From Liolophura sinensis (taxonomy: Eukaryota > Mollusca > Polyplacophora > Chitonida > Chitonidae), in contig NC_088296.1 in NCBI RefSeq assembly GCF_032854445.1, positions 22,745,853-22,809,852 on the forward strand: a DNA stretch of 64,000 nucleotides, given 5' to 3'. The notes under the pieces were generated by a model. The model worked only from the letters and a program-made list of their open reading frames with translations, was not told the origin of the DNA and ran no database searches. This document shows positions 10,150 to 21,760 of the stretch, piece after piece. The position numbers were made by a program, and so were the translations under genes. Every line of letters starts with the position of its first letter. Within the stretch, counting starts at the first letter, position 1.

Positions 10150-12580
10150 CATGGCTTTAACAGAATTAGGTGAAAATATGCGGTGTTGTCAATTGCAATT
10201 TATTATACGTCACTGTTCTGGAAATACAGACGGCCCAGCTATCAGTAACAGTTCAATATACCGTTCAGTATATTAAATGATTACTTTTTGCTCACAGCTA
10301 ACTTACAGTGGATGAGTTTAGTAATTTAAACGTTTCATGCATGGACCACATTCAAAGTTTATTAAATGTCATCACAATACAATTACACTTGTTTTGGTCA
10401 ATTTTAGTACCGCAGTCGTGTAGCGTTTTTCTTCCCTAAGCCGGTGTTTCTCCATATAAAGAAATCGCAGGTTCAACTCCAGCTTTTGCCAGTTTGCTTG
10501 CAGACTTTTGCGATCTTTGTCTTGTACCTGTTGAAGTGCTTTACTGTACTTTACTTTCCTACACCCATTAAACTGACCCTATTCATACAGGTAAAAACAA
10601 TTTTTAAGTTCGACGCATAACACAAATCAAGTAAATAAACAAAACAAGCCATATTGTTGACACAGGATAATATAACGTATAGAATATACGTTTCAGCTGT
10701 CGGAATACGAGTGTTTTGATGTCCCATTTGGTTTTTAATCAAACGCCTGATAGCAGCCTGAAACGCCGTACAATTTGCCAGAATTAATATCGCTATAGCC
10801 CCCAAAATAATCTGGCATGTTGTGTATAGGGGTCACAGTGCCCCATAGAAGCACGCCCTTGATATGACCGAATTGGCTTCGGAAAAGAAGAGACATGGGT
10901 TTAGGAGTTGATGCTTATATGACCCATCAGTACAACCGGTCGCTGGCCCCTCATACTGTGTCAACAGTGTAATCGGAGCGTAGACAGCCTAATCCGGTGT
11001 ACACACAACACCACCTTACACGGTATTACTGAGGACTTTTCACGGTGTCGTACAGCTGATTCCAACCATAACAACACTTGGCGGGCGCTCAAAAGCAGCA
11101 GGAGCGAGCCCAGCGCAGTTTGGGTATGGAAAAGACATTGCTTGCTATCTTGAACTGTATGATTGAGAAGTCCCTGGATCTAGAGATTACTTCTCAAACA
11201 TTCATCTCAAAGAAAAACAATAAAAAAGTAAAATGAAGGAAAGGAAGCAATGAAATGATATACGTTATTAAAAAGTAAGAACATGTTTTAAGTTATGATG
11301 TTTTAAGAATCGAATTGTAGAAAGTGTCTATTTATGGCCTGGAGCCATTTGTCTTTGAGACGTAACTCAGCAGCTTAGTGGTAAGATATGAATAATAATC
11401 AAAACAAATCGCTCATTCAAGTAAACCTTGTTAGAATGTAAGAGTGAAAGACCACGTATCCACGACATATGTATCCATGTACTAGTATTTCTTATTTGGA
11501 ATAACTTGATCCAGTAATTTGATTCACCACGTCACCACGTAACCACGTTACACAGGTCACGTATTTTTAGATAATATGGGATTTTCATCACTTCAAAAAT
11601 ATGAATGAAGAAGTGTAACATCAGTGTTGATATGGTGGATACATATTTTGCAAATCTTAGACAAAGCAACTGCGTTCTTCCCACCATGGAATTTCCCACA
11701 CGGGAAAATATTTACAAAACTTCACTGCTGGACACCTGTAGTGTTTTCTCTGACCTGCACCCTTAGTGACATCCCTTCCCTTTCTGTGCTGATTAAATTA
11801 AAGTCCGATCTGACATTTCGGTTCGAACAGTGTTTCTGTTCACAAACATGATGTCATAAGATCATACTTAGAAAACTTCGCAGTTTTAAACAAAGATGCT
11901 GTATATATCTGCATTTCACCTGCAGAGTGTTGCACTTGGAATGTCGCGTGCACTTGTGAATTTGTGACGCAGCAAATACGAGGTATAATGCACATATATA
12001 TATAACCTGACTTGGTCAAGTTCAGTTGATCAGAGTGGCCATTGTATAACGGGACTGTCTTCTTTGCTTGAATTCCAGACAATAACGCTGTTGTCTTCTC
12101 GAGGAGAAAAGCAACTGCAATCGCCGCTGCCAGGCCAGTGCATTAAAATATCTATGTTTTTTAGAAAGTGGATCACATCTCTCGACAAATAACCCAAGTT
12201 GTATTAGCAGGCATATCGTTGTTGGATTAATGGAGGGTTTGTTGGGGGTGAAATACAACTGGCTGGCATAGATAGCAACCGTTGTCATTCCGTCCTTCTG
12301 AACCAAGACACTGACGCTGGGCAAAAACTGGGCCACGCATTTCTGAGGGCAAATACTATTCTGCACAGATCACTGATGTCATTGAGGGACTATGTTATTC
12401 AGCTCTGGGATATTCAAATACATCTTTCTAACAACAGCCCTACTGTTACTATGCCCAGTGAAATGGCTCAGTATCAAAACGCTTGACCCCGAAATTACAT
12501 CTAGCAGGATAGAACAAGCTTTTTATGGTGATTAATTAAATGCGGCTAATCTAGTGAGTCGGGGTCATAGAGATATAAAT
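10150..12580. other. No gene recognised; a possible degenerate SINE at 10400-10645
   Basis: GCAGGTTCAACTCC near 10468 resembles box B. At 10610 the sequence TCGACGCATAACACAAATCA, then AGTAAATAAAC, resembles the SINE A tail on the plus strand. The 80-114-codon frames on the minus strand at 11840-12366 show nothing recognisable. Confidence 0.35.
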
Positions 12581-12836
12581 TATTTTTTTATTTATTTGAT
12601 TGGTGTTTTACGCCGTACTCAAGAATATTCGCTTGTACGACGGCGGCCAGCATTATGATCGGAGTAAACTGCGGAAAGACCGGAGGCAATCCACGACAAT
12701 CCGCAGATTGCTAGCAGAACTTCGCAGAGGAAAACCAGCGTGAGCTGGACAGGAACTCACAGTGACAGCATTGGCGAGAGACTCCTCGGTCATTGTGACG
12801 CGCTGGCACGCTAACCACTCTGGCCATGCAGGCCTT
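12581..12836 (-). mobile_element. Full-length SINE, family A
   Basis: Minus-strand copy. Tail ATTTATTTGATTGGTGTTTT and ACGCCGTACTCAAGAATATT, body ACGACGGCGGCCAGCATTAT, box B region AGGAACTCACAG, head GCTGGCACGCTAACCACTC. All parts are present and in order. Confidence 0.9.
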
Positions 12837-12839
12837 CAA

Positions 12840-15240
12840 GGAACAAAAAGAATCCTATATGATTATATTGGCCTGAGAAGTTTGAGGTCAACAGAGTGGT
12901 CACCACTTATTTAAAGATATGTTACAAAACTGATGCATGTGAAAAAGGATGAAGGCATCTGTATTGCCCATTACAAGAACGATAAGGGACTTCGTGTCGT
13001 GTAAACAATTTCACTCCATTCTGACAAATGAAGTATCGAATTCACACAACTATTTCTGACAAAATTTACATAAGATTGTAGACCTTACTTTAAGGCCAGA
13101 TAAATTAAAATTTTGACCACTTCATAAATGTCGCTCTATAACAAAAGTGTCGGATTTTAAAGTTCCAGAATCAAATCTAAGCAAAGTGACCACAGTTTTC
13201 ATTCTGACTTAAGCTAGGGACGGCTTGGTGGATTCTGCCCTTTTTTCCTTTTTTTTAGCTTAAGTGGCTCCAAAGCTACATTTTCTTCACATTTCATCTG
13301 ATGGGTTGCTTTCTGTTTTTTCGTTGGTGGTTCACGTAAAGGTTTCATGTCACGAAATCTGTTTTTTGGATTGCGTCGTCAACATTTAACCGTGGAATTT
13401 TGCCTGACTTTAATGTCGTATTTAAGAACATTTCTCTGTGTATTAATCTACCCGTTGACTGTGCCGGCTGTGCCGAATGAGTCCTCGGCTGACGTTGTGT
13501 CTTTCTACCATTGCAGTTGCAGAAAAGGCCGCAAGTTAGCGTAACTTCGGGTTAAGAACCGTTTGCGCACCACGAGAACTTTGCAAACGTACGTAGCAAC
13601 GTAAAAACCTCGAAGTATCGCAGCCGTCCGTCTCATCTTTGGGCGGAAAAAAGTAACTCGGAACAATCGACGAAAAACAAAACATTTCCCGATATTTGAG
13701 TGGCATGTTAGGACTTCCAGCTCAACCAACGTCATCCACAGAAGGCTGTTTATACGGCAAATAGCCTAAGTCGAGTTGAATTCATGGCCCAGGCTAAAGA
13801 CATCTCGCTGGACAAATATCTTAGCTGAAGCCGCTCGTCCTTACACTGGCTAAAAGCTTTCCCGATCGCTTGAATTTGGGGTCTTTATACATTTCTGAAA
13901 TTTTTTTCTCGCATCGCTTCCGGCTGCAAAAGGCGTTAAAGTAATAAAATAGGCGGCGTCATCTTTGAACATATCATATTTAGCCATCTCCCCAGACACT
14001 GGCCCTTCATATTTCGCTAATACTCAAATATGAAAATATTTTATTATAAATGGTATAATCGATTTAGATGTGTTTTCTCCTGGATATATCCACGCGAACG
14101 ACTTAACTGTCCAATGTATATGCCATCTCAACTTATTTGGTGGCCTCAGTCACACAGATGTACACCCACACACCCAAATAATATTCTAAGTATGAGTTAC
14201 CTCTTCTGCGAATGGGACACGGATTGTGTATGATAAACGAGCACTGCTGTTTGGTCTCCACGATGTATGCCGTATAATAACCCCGGGTTTCATAATGACT
14301 AAGCAATCTTTGACTTCAGCCTGATTTAATTTTAAATCTTATCACAGTTATATTACGGAGCAAAAAACTGAGCGCTACATTAGAAATTTCTTTTTTTAAC
14401 ACTTCAGATACTAGAGACTGCTCATTACAGAACTAAAAATGCGCACTTAAGCTCAATCTACGTTCAGGAATATCAACACAAGTTAAGACTGGCGTAAGCC
14501 TAAGATAGCCTCTCGCAACGAAGTGTTACTTTGTTTTATGGGATTGATATTATTCTTTTAGAACATCGTACAATGAAAGGAAAATGACAAATAGCATAAG
14601 GAAAATGTGACGTTTGCCCAGACCAAAGCGTTGTTACACATGTATCAGTGGCTTAAGAAATTTGTGACGATTTCACACAAACATTTCTGACATGAGTCAA
14701 AGTCTTAAAGTCTTTTTTATGCCTTAGAAATGAAAATTTTGTCCACGTGATTAATGTTATCGTAAGAAAAATGTGTGTAAATTTCAACTTGCAGTACCAG
14801 AAAAGAAAGAAACATTGTAAAGAGGCTTTAAATTCAGACTTCAGACACTCTACCGGCTTTGTATAAATGTCCGACGCCCTGTCGAATTACTTAAACAAAA
14901 ATACACGCTTTTAATGTAACACGGAGCTGCTGGCCAGAGATCTTAGAATCCTGATGAAGTTTTACAGGATTATTAAAACACTGATTCGTGTAAATCGCTT
15001 ATAATTTCCCCGCCTGATGGGACAATTCTAAACACAGGATACGCCTCTGGATGGAAGGCATTTAAGCTCACGTCAGGAATTTAATTTATTCCGTCGCGCA
15101 GGCGCACAAAACCGTGTTAAATGCTTATCAGATATATGCGTTGATCTATATTGCTGCCACAAAGACTTCTCATGGATTCGCCGAGTTGCCTTTTAATCCC
15201 TAAAGTTTTATCACTTTATATTTTCTCCTCCTCCCTTTTC
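12840..15240. other. No gene recognised
   Basis: 13490-13660 is richer in CpG than its surroundings, with overlapping frames on both strands, but no start, splice pattern or domain could be assigned. The rest is AT-rich. Confidence 0.4.
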
Positions 15241-15299
15241 GAATACCGGAAGTCTGTTAATACCTGGAGCAGCTCTAGGCTACTCAGCGGTGTTGTCTC

Positions 15300-15501
15300 A
15301 GAGTAGTTGCAGCACTCGCTTTACGCATGCGCGAACGTGTGAGGAGGCCAACACCTTAGCGACGTTCTGTGCTATTGCTGTTGTTGCTCAGTGTTTGCGT
15401 TGATTCGCGCCCTATTGCCCCAACACCCCTTGGCCTAGCTTGTTAGGCGTTAGGTCACCGGAGAATAAATATAATATTTGCTGAGAAAGTCAGCTGACGT
15501 G
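15300..15501 (+). promoter_or_regulatory. Possible CpG-rich promoter and 5' UTR with NRF-1-like site
   Basis: A locally CpG-rich tract. TTTACGCATGCGCGAACG near 15320-15337 closely fits the NRF-1 palindrome class (GCGCATGCGC), and GTCAGCTGACGTG lies just before the ATG at 15502. Such sites cluster at housekeeping promoters in animals. The call rests on motifs and on the coding-like start that follows. Confidence 0.35.
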
Positions 15502-15548
15502 ATGGTGGACGGTGGCTCCAAGCGAAACAGCACCAATGGATCGTGCAG
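15502..15548 (+). CDS. Candidate first coding exon, gene unknown
   Basis: ATG in a good context (GACGTGATGG) opens a short frame encoding MVDGGSKRNSTNGSC plus two bases of the next codon. It ends at GCAG followed by GTGAAG, a plausible splice donor. Without splicing, the frame meets a stop one codon later, so it would need to join a phase-2 exon downstream. The residues resemble the Gly/Ser/Asn-rich N-termini of many nuclear or signalling proteins but identify none. No matching second exon was found. It could instead be a chance ATG in a 5' UTR. Confidence 0.3.
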
Positions 15549-15549
15549 G

Positions 15550-15984
15550 TGAAGAACTGGGAGGACACATCTGTTCAAGACATGCAGGGATTGCGCATGA
15601 GGTCAGATCACCAAAAAATGGAAATCACGATATTAGCCTACGCTTGTTCTCAGGAGCCCCTTAGACTTCGACATAGACAGCTTTTCTCGTGTGTTAGATA
15701 AAATAGCTGATCCTGCCGTATGGCAAATGCACCGCACATACAAACGCTATGGGTAGCACATTTTTCCGGTAAATATCAGAACTGACATCCATTAAGCATT
15801 AGGCACAATTATTCACCCACTGAAGTACTTAAAATTAACGCTACTTTTACATCAGGAATTAGACGATTCGGGCACAATTTAAATATTTATTTCAGATAGG
15901 ACCTAATTAACAGGACATTATAGGACAGCTTAATATGAATTATTCACTCATGCTATGTACACTCAAATAGATAAAGTGGTGCAT
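15550..15984. other. Putative intron or intergenic sequence
   Basis: No motif recognised. Confidence 0.35.
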
Positions 15985-16085
15985 TCAACTGCCGGAGAGA
16001 AAAACAGCATGAGGTGGACTTGAACTCACAGCGACTGCACAGGCGAGATATTCTTGGGTGATTGTGCCGTGCATGCTATTTTTCC
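15985..16085 (-). mobile_element. SINE family A, 5' fragment
   Basis: Minus-strand fragment holding the body and head: TGCCGGAGAGAAAAACAGCA, TGGACTTGAACTCACAGCG (box B region) and a diverged head. The tail is absent. Confidence 0.65.
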
Positions 16086-18300
16086 ATTAGGCTACGGAGT
16101 TAACTAAACTAATGGCATTATTTTCCAAACTTAGTTCATATTTCCTTCCCAGCTTTATGTCATTTGACAGTTCATTATTATGCAGTTTTTTCACTATAAC
16201 GTAGATTCCATAAGCAATTGCAATACAATAAGTCCAAGAAGTGGCATTTTGCATTTTGATATATCTGCTTTCCCCATTTTTCCGTGCCAATTTCACATGG
16301 AGTGATGAGTAATGAAAACAAATATCTTACTTCGCCAAAAAATTTCATAATTACTAGAGATGACGCAGAATTTAATAACAGTGATCAGAGGTACATTTTA
16401 TTTCAAATAATTTCAGAATGTCATCAGATTTAGCACGCCTCACCAGTGCATTCGTCTCCATTTTCACATACGGCCAGCCACATTTTTATTTTTGGTTTGC
16501 TAGTTTTGCCGTTTGTGTGATACAGTTACAAAATACAATGCAAAGAGTGCGCTCTTACACAGAGTCATTGCTATATTTGTTTCACAAATATAGATGCACG
16601 TGCTTACAACCGAACATCAGTCGGCGGCCATTTTATCACGGATATGTCAAGTGAACATTCCGGAGTATATGAATAAGACTGCAACATAAGAAAATCTCAG
16701 AAAACGCAACTCTCACATACGTGTAAAACTTCATTCGTGCGTATGGATGAGCAAATCTTCACAACCGTTTATGTTTACGACCGACACTTACATGTGAATC
16801 GATTTCAAACAAGTAGAAGAAGTGCAAAGCCAGAAACGAGACGTCATGAGGTTTCAAGCACTATTTTTTCTCCCTTAACACGAGAAGTCGCCTGACTGGT
16901 ATTTTAAACCGACATGTCACAGAGGATAGCCTTGTTTAAGGGTGATACGAATTCAAGTTTAAGGCCTGCGGAAGTGGTTTCGTGTCCTCCAGTGTTTATG
17001 GAGCGGTTGTTTCGCTGGCAGGGGCTTGTTACATAACGATGCGAACGTGTCCAGTCGGCTGGGTTAGAGAGCGAGGCTAGCAGGTCCGTTACGTTATGTT
17101 GACACGTACAAACAGTATGACATTGTAACTCGCCGACCACTAATGCTAGCTAAACCTGACATTCAGCCTCTCGGCTTAAAACAGCTATCATTAACTTGAC
17201 CATGAAACTTGAAAGACGACAAACGGGAAGTTAACTCACATAGCAATAAAAACGTGGAAGCACCTGGTATCGTGCCACCCACGAGAAATAATGTCATGTT
17301 CTTATCTTTTTTATGTTAACCAGGAATGAGATTTTCAGCTAAATGTTTAAAAGGTGAACACTTTTTTTATATATATACCAAGCCATGTAATCTTGAACGC
17401 TACCAAATCCTGACTTCGAGTGCCAGGTTTAGGTGGGTTAGGTATATACCCATATCTGTATTATCCATAGTCGATGACTTTATTTCCTGAAATATTTAAT
17501 TCAGTGAATTTTTAAGGTAATTTGGTAAATTGTGGTGATATTTTGTCCATGATTTGCTTTACTGAATATACCTGCCAATGTTACAATGAACTCATTATCT
17601 CTCAGGCACCTTAAGACATTGATGATACTGCACAAAAGGACTTAAGGGTCTTCTTGAAGAAAGTTGGACACCCGCTTTGCCTCAGAAAAGCCTTTGGTTC
17701 GGGACTCCGACAATTGAATGCAAATAATAGCTGTATGTGTCTATGTGAATAGTGAAACGGGGCATATTGCGGAAATTATATGTGGGAGACAAGATTGCAT
17801 TAAATGTTTGATGCTTCTAGTAATTTGCACTGTGAAATAGGAAACACACTTTACCGTACTATGAGCAAATGACCAGAACAACGAAAGGAATACTGATTTG
17901 TTCCGTCTGTAGGGATACACGCCTCTATGCCTGCATATGTATATAACACAGAATTCTGGTGTGATTTCCAGCCGATTAGGAATACGGAGGTAGCATCATC
18001 ATCATCTCTTATAATTGATGTTTTCCAAAGTCACGGCGTTCCATTTCCAATCTGCCACAATACACATCTTATCGTCTTGAGCCTACGGGATGATGCCACA
18101 AATATGTTAAATGTTAATTAAAGGAACACCCTTCCTTATCGGATACACCTACAGGTGCAATTTCAAAGATATCCCGCCCATTAACACACCACAGTCTGAC
18201 TTAAGACTTATGTAAGGGCGGTCTACGTTTAAGAGAAGTACAGGAATTGCTGTTCACAGAAAGATTCAAAAGAACTCGTAAGGGGGATGCATCTTCCGTG
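16086..18300. other. No gene recognised
   Basis: Short frames at 16087-16296 (minus), 16418-16654 (plus), 16904-17140 (minus) and 17927-18121 (plus) have no recognisable content. Confidence 0.4.
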
Positions 18301-18430
18301 CCCTAGTGACTAGCGTTCTAGCGCTGCACAATGGTGCGGCTAACGTGCTAGCGCTGAGCAAAGGCACCACTGCGGTTGCTGTGAGTTCAAGCCAAGGAAT
18401 GTTTTGTAGCAACCTGCGAATCGCCAACCC
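18300..18430 (+). mobile_element. SINE family A, degenerate 5' part
   Basis: GGCTAACGTGCTAGCGCTGAG, then CACTGCGGTTGCTGTGAGTTC and AGCAACCTGCGAATCG, match the head, box B and body start of the full copies in order. A partial repeat of the head (AGCGTTCTAGCGCTGCACAA) precedes it. Confidence 0.6.
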
Positions 18431-18688
18431 TTACTTTCTCTCTGTAACATAAGTAACTGCTTTAACCCCATTTATCCCACCAAATGAATCAGTTTGGACA
18501 AAGATCTTTACCAGTGCTGCCACAGCGTTGAAGATACGCTCTCATGATTTTTGTTTTTTTGTCCACTTGGAACAGTTACTCAGTGGACAATCTTGCTGAG
18601 AGCTGTTGAAAACTGTATCCTGTGATCGTCAGGAATGGCCTATATCATTACAACTGATACCACTGCGCACCTCTCATTGTCCATTGTA

Positions 18689-18957
18689 GGAGCCTCCGTG
18701 GCTCAGTTGGTTAGCAAGCCAGCGCAGAGTAATGACCCAGGAGCCTCTCACCAATGCTGTCTCTGTGAGGAAAAGTCCAGCTCATGCTAGCATCCTCTTC
18801 GGTCGAATGTGGGAAGGTCTGTCAGCAACCTGCAGATGGTCGTGGGGATCCCTCGGGCTCTGCCCGGTTTTCTCCCACCATAATGCATCACCATAGTGAT
18901 GACGGCCGTCGTATAAGTGAAATATTCTTGAGTACGGCGTAAAACACCAATCAAATC
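18689..18957 (+). mobile_element. Full-length SINE, family A
   Basis: Head GGAGCCTCCGTGGCTCAGTT, body, and tail CGTAAAACACCAATCAAAT are complete. Between the AATGC and GACGGCCGTCG blocks there is an extra ATCACCATAGTGATG, a small inverted repeat not seen in the other copies. Only a short A-rich end follows. Confidence 0.9.
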
Positions 18958-18959
18958 AT

Positions 18960-21585
18960 TTTCCATGAGGTCCTGGTGGCCCCTATAAAATGCAATCATC
19001 ATCTAATACTGCTTAGGCCATGGTGGTAAGCGGAGTGTAAACGTATACGCCACTATTCGCGCATATATGTATACGTAGATAAGGCGTATTCTCAGAGAAT
19101 ATCACTGTCAACGATTTTATCTAATCTTTTTCTCTCTTGCGTTGTCTCTGCACCCTGCTGAACTGACACACCTATTCGCTGTGTTCCTCGTATGAGCACG
19201 TCAGCAACTATTAGCATAAGATATTTGAATTATAATATACATGATTCACTTCCATTCACAGCCAATGCGTGAGTCTAGCTTTGAGCCAGATGGGATGATA
19301 TTAAACAATAATGCGGTGGACAAAAATTCCGGTTTTATTTAACAATTCAACATACGATTGCCTTGTCCGTATTTTTATTGTAACCGGTAGACATCTGACT
19401 AAACATGGCGGCAGACTAGGCGAGCCGACGACGCCCTATTTTATCGATATTCGGCAAGACTCCAGCTTCCCTCTTGGTGACAGGCAGAGAAGCTTCCGTG
19501 AGAGAAGAGAGATAGCTACCGCACACGAACACTGTTTGGGCATATATTCCCTAATCCAAGAGCATCCGTATACGATCAACGCTCAAAACATTTCTCACTT
19601 TCTATGTCTGGGGAAAAAATGTGGGTCAACTGACCACGTGACTGGTCATTTCGGCATATGTCAAGATTCTTGACCTGAAGTATTTGTGATTTTAAACTTT
19701 ACAACGCTACAACCCCAAAATATTTACACGTGCACATATAACGGTATGTTTGCTGCGCAAGATGCGCGTGCGTAAGATGCGTGTGCGCATCTTTTGTTGA
19801 CTTATGTCGTGCCTATGAAAAAGTATTAACTGAGCATGAAAGCGATTCGTTTGAAATTATACTTTTTCAGATTCTGTGCATCATACAGACTTGGTGTATC
19901 GCTCCATGACTTTAGTGCTGTTTGCATTATGTCGTCACTTGTTATTTGGCATATCAGAGTGATGTTTTCCTTCATTTTCAAGACAACTATACTACAATCA
20001 CCTGGCAAAATAACGCCGTTGATAGACATAACCTTTCGTATATGGAATTTGAATGGGACACGTTTCTGGCCATCTTCTTACCAAAGGCTGATGGCTTTAT
20101 TCATTTTTATTTACTCCGAAAAGCGGTGGTTACACCACAGCGTAAGGATGCCATTAGGCTGCAGGAAATATAGGTATGGTGTACAGTTTTTGATAATACC
20201 TTCATTTGTAGTACACACTATACACTGTTGGGCAAATACTTCGCTCTGTGTCATGCTGTGATGTTTTTTTTAAGAGTTTATCTATCTGCGGATGAGACAG
20301 TGTATTAAATTCTACGAGGAAGAATTCATTTTTTAAATCAGGCACTTTGCCCCCCACTGCTGTGTTGCAAATTCATCATCATAAGCGAACTGAACTTCTC
20401 AACATTGCCAGACATCACATGTATAAGCAAGCGATATTCTTTGACCTACATCTTGAAGTTTTCACGTCCTGTCAACTTCTGATATAGCTGCTCAAACATA
20501 TATACCTTAGATGTGCTGTCGACGTAAGATCCCATGCATTTGTAATCAGCAAAAATTTATGTGTCTTAAGCAAAATCTATATTACAACATGCATAGACAT
20601 GCATGTCGTCTTGACTAAACAGTGCATATCTTGAACATCAGGTAGAATTTGTCATGTATAGAAATCAGCTGTTTTTATTAAAGTTCGAATTATGTGAGGT
20701 ATGATATTGCTGGGAAGCTTCGTGCCGTCAGGGGGAATTCCGTGATAATATACGCATCCAAGTAAGAAATTGCACATGAGCTGATAATACCATAGGAGAA
20801 AAGCCCGAGATACCGTGCTGAAGATTTGGCGATTTCGTCAGAGCCAGAAGACGACACGATGTCAACAACGGGCTAATAAAAATACGGTCAACAATCATTC
20901 CTAGGAGTTGTGGAAAAACAAACAAAAACCGGGGAAACACAAACATGGATGGGAAAATATCAGCAAATTTAAGACATGTAGGTAGGTATTAAACAACATT
21001 TTTTGCTTTATTATGGAATGTCCACGTGGACATTCAATCGATTTGCAGAATTTAGCAATTCAGGCATATCTCGGAGCATGGTAAACTGACTGTTATTCGG
21101 ACCATCGTTTTGATGTCAGAAATGATGTGAAAATCAGACAGGGACGTAAAGGACAATGTCACGAATGTGAATGTCCATGAGAAAAAAAACTTTCGTATGA
21201 CACTTTCAGTAAACAATCTTGATTTTAGCACAAATTGTTGATATTTTTTCCAAGCAAAAGGTTTTTGTACCTACATTTGAACTTTGTGCCCACCAAAACC
21301 CCGAGAAACAGTTAAATGAGCTTGTCCGTTAGATGTGGCATTTGTAATTCATTTGGCACCTTACTTTCGTATTGAATGATACCACCATCCCCCCCCCCCC
21401 CTCATCCCCTTCCCGTTGTGAATGATTTATTCATTCATAAGATTACCATTCATAAGTCTAGTATCACATAACTGTAGGAGAGTAAATAAAGACGAGTGAC
21501 CAGTTATCATGGCCGCCTTTTTTTTTAAATCTCATTCTGTTTAAGCCATTTTGCTAGAGTGTGTGTGATTTGCTAATATTTAAAC
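18960..21585. other. No gene recognised
   Basis: Frames at 19311-19673, 19826-20029 (minus) and 19836-20261 were examined and no family was recognised. ACATGGCGGC at 19404 fits the YY1 class. A perfect 20-bp palindrome lies at 21016-21035 and a run of about 13 C at 21389. Confidence 0.4.
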
Positions 21586-21589
21586 ATTT

Positions 21590-21760
21590 GAATGAACAGT
21601 TGAAATATAACCCTTACTGAGGTAATCTCTAAAGAAGCCGTATTTCCCCAAGTACGTGTGACCATTTGCCGGCTGTCACACTGTCGTATTTCCCCAAGTA
21701 CGTGTGACCATTTGCCGGCTGTCACACTGTCGTCGCTGCTCTGGTTTTACATTTCGTGGT
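21590..21760 (+). repeat. Dispersed repeat R, copy 4, with a 46-bp internal duplication
   Basis: The R copy contains CCTTACTGAGGTAA, GTGTGACCATTTGCC, GGCTGTCACACTGTCGT and GTCGCTGCTCTGG. The 46-bp segment starting CGTATTTCCCCAAGTACGTG occurs twice in direct tandem (21639-21684 and 21685-21730), essentially identical. Confidence 0.7.
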
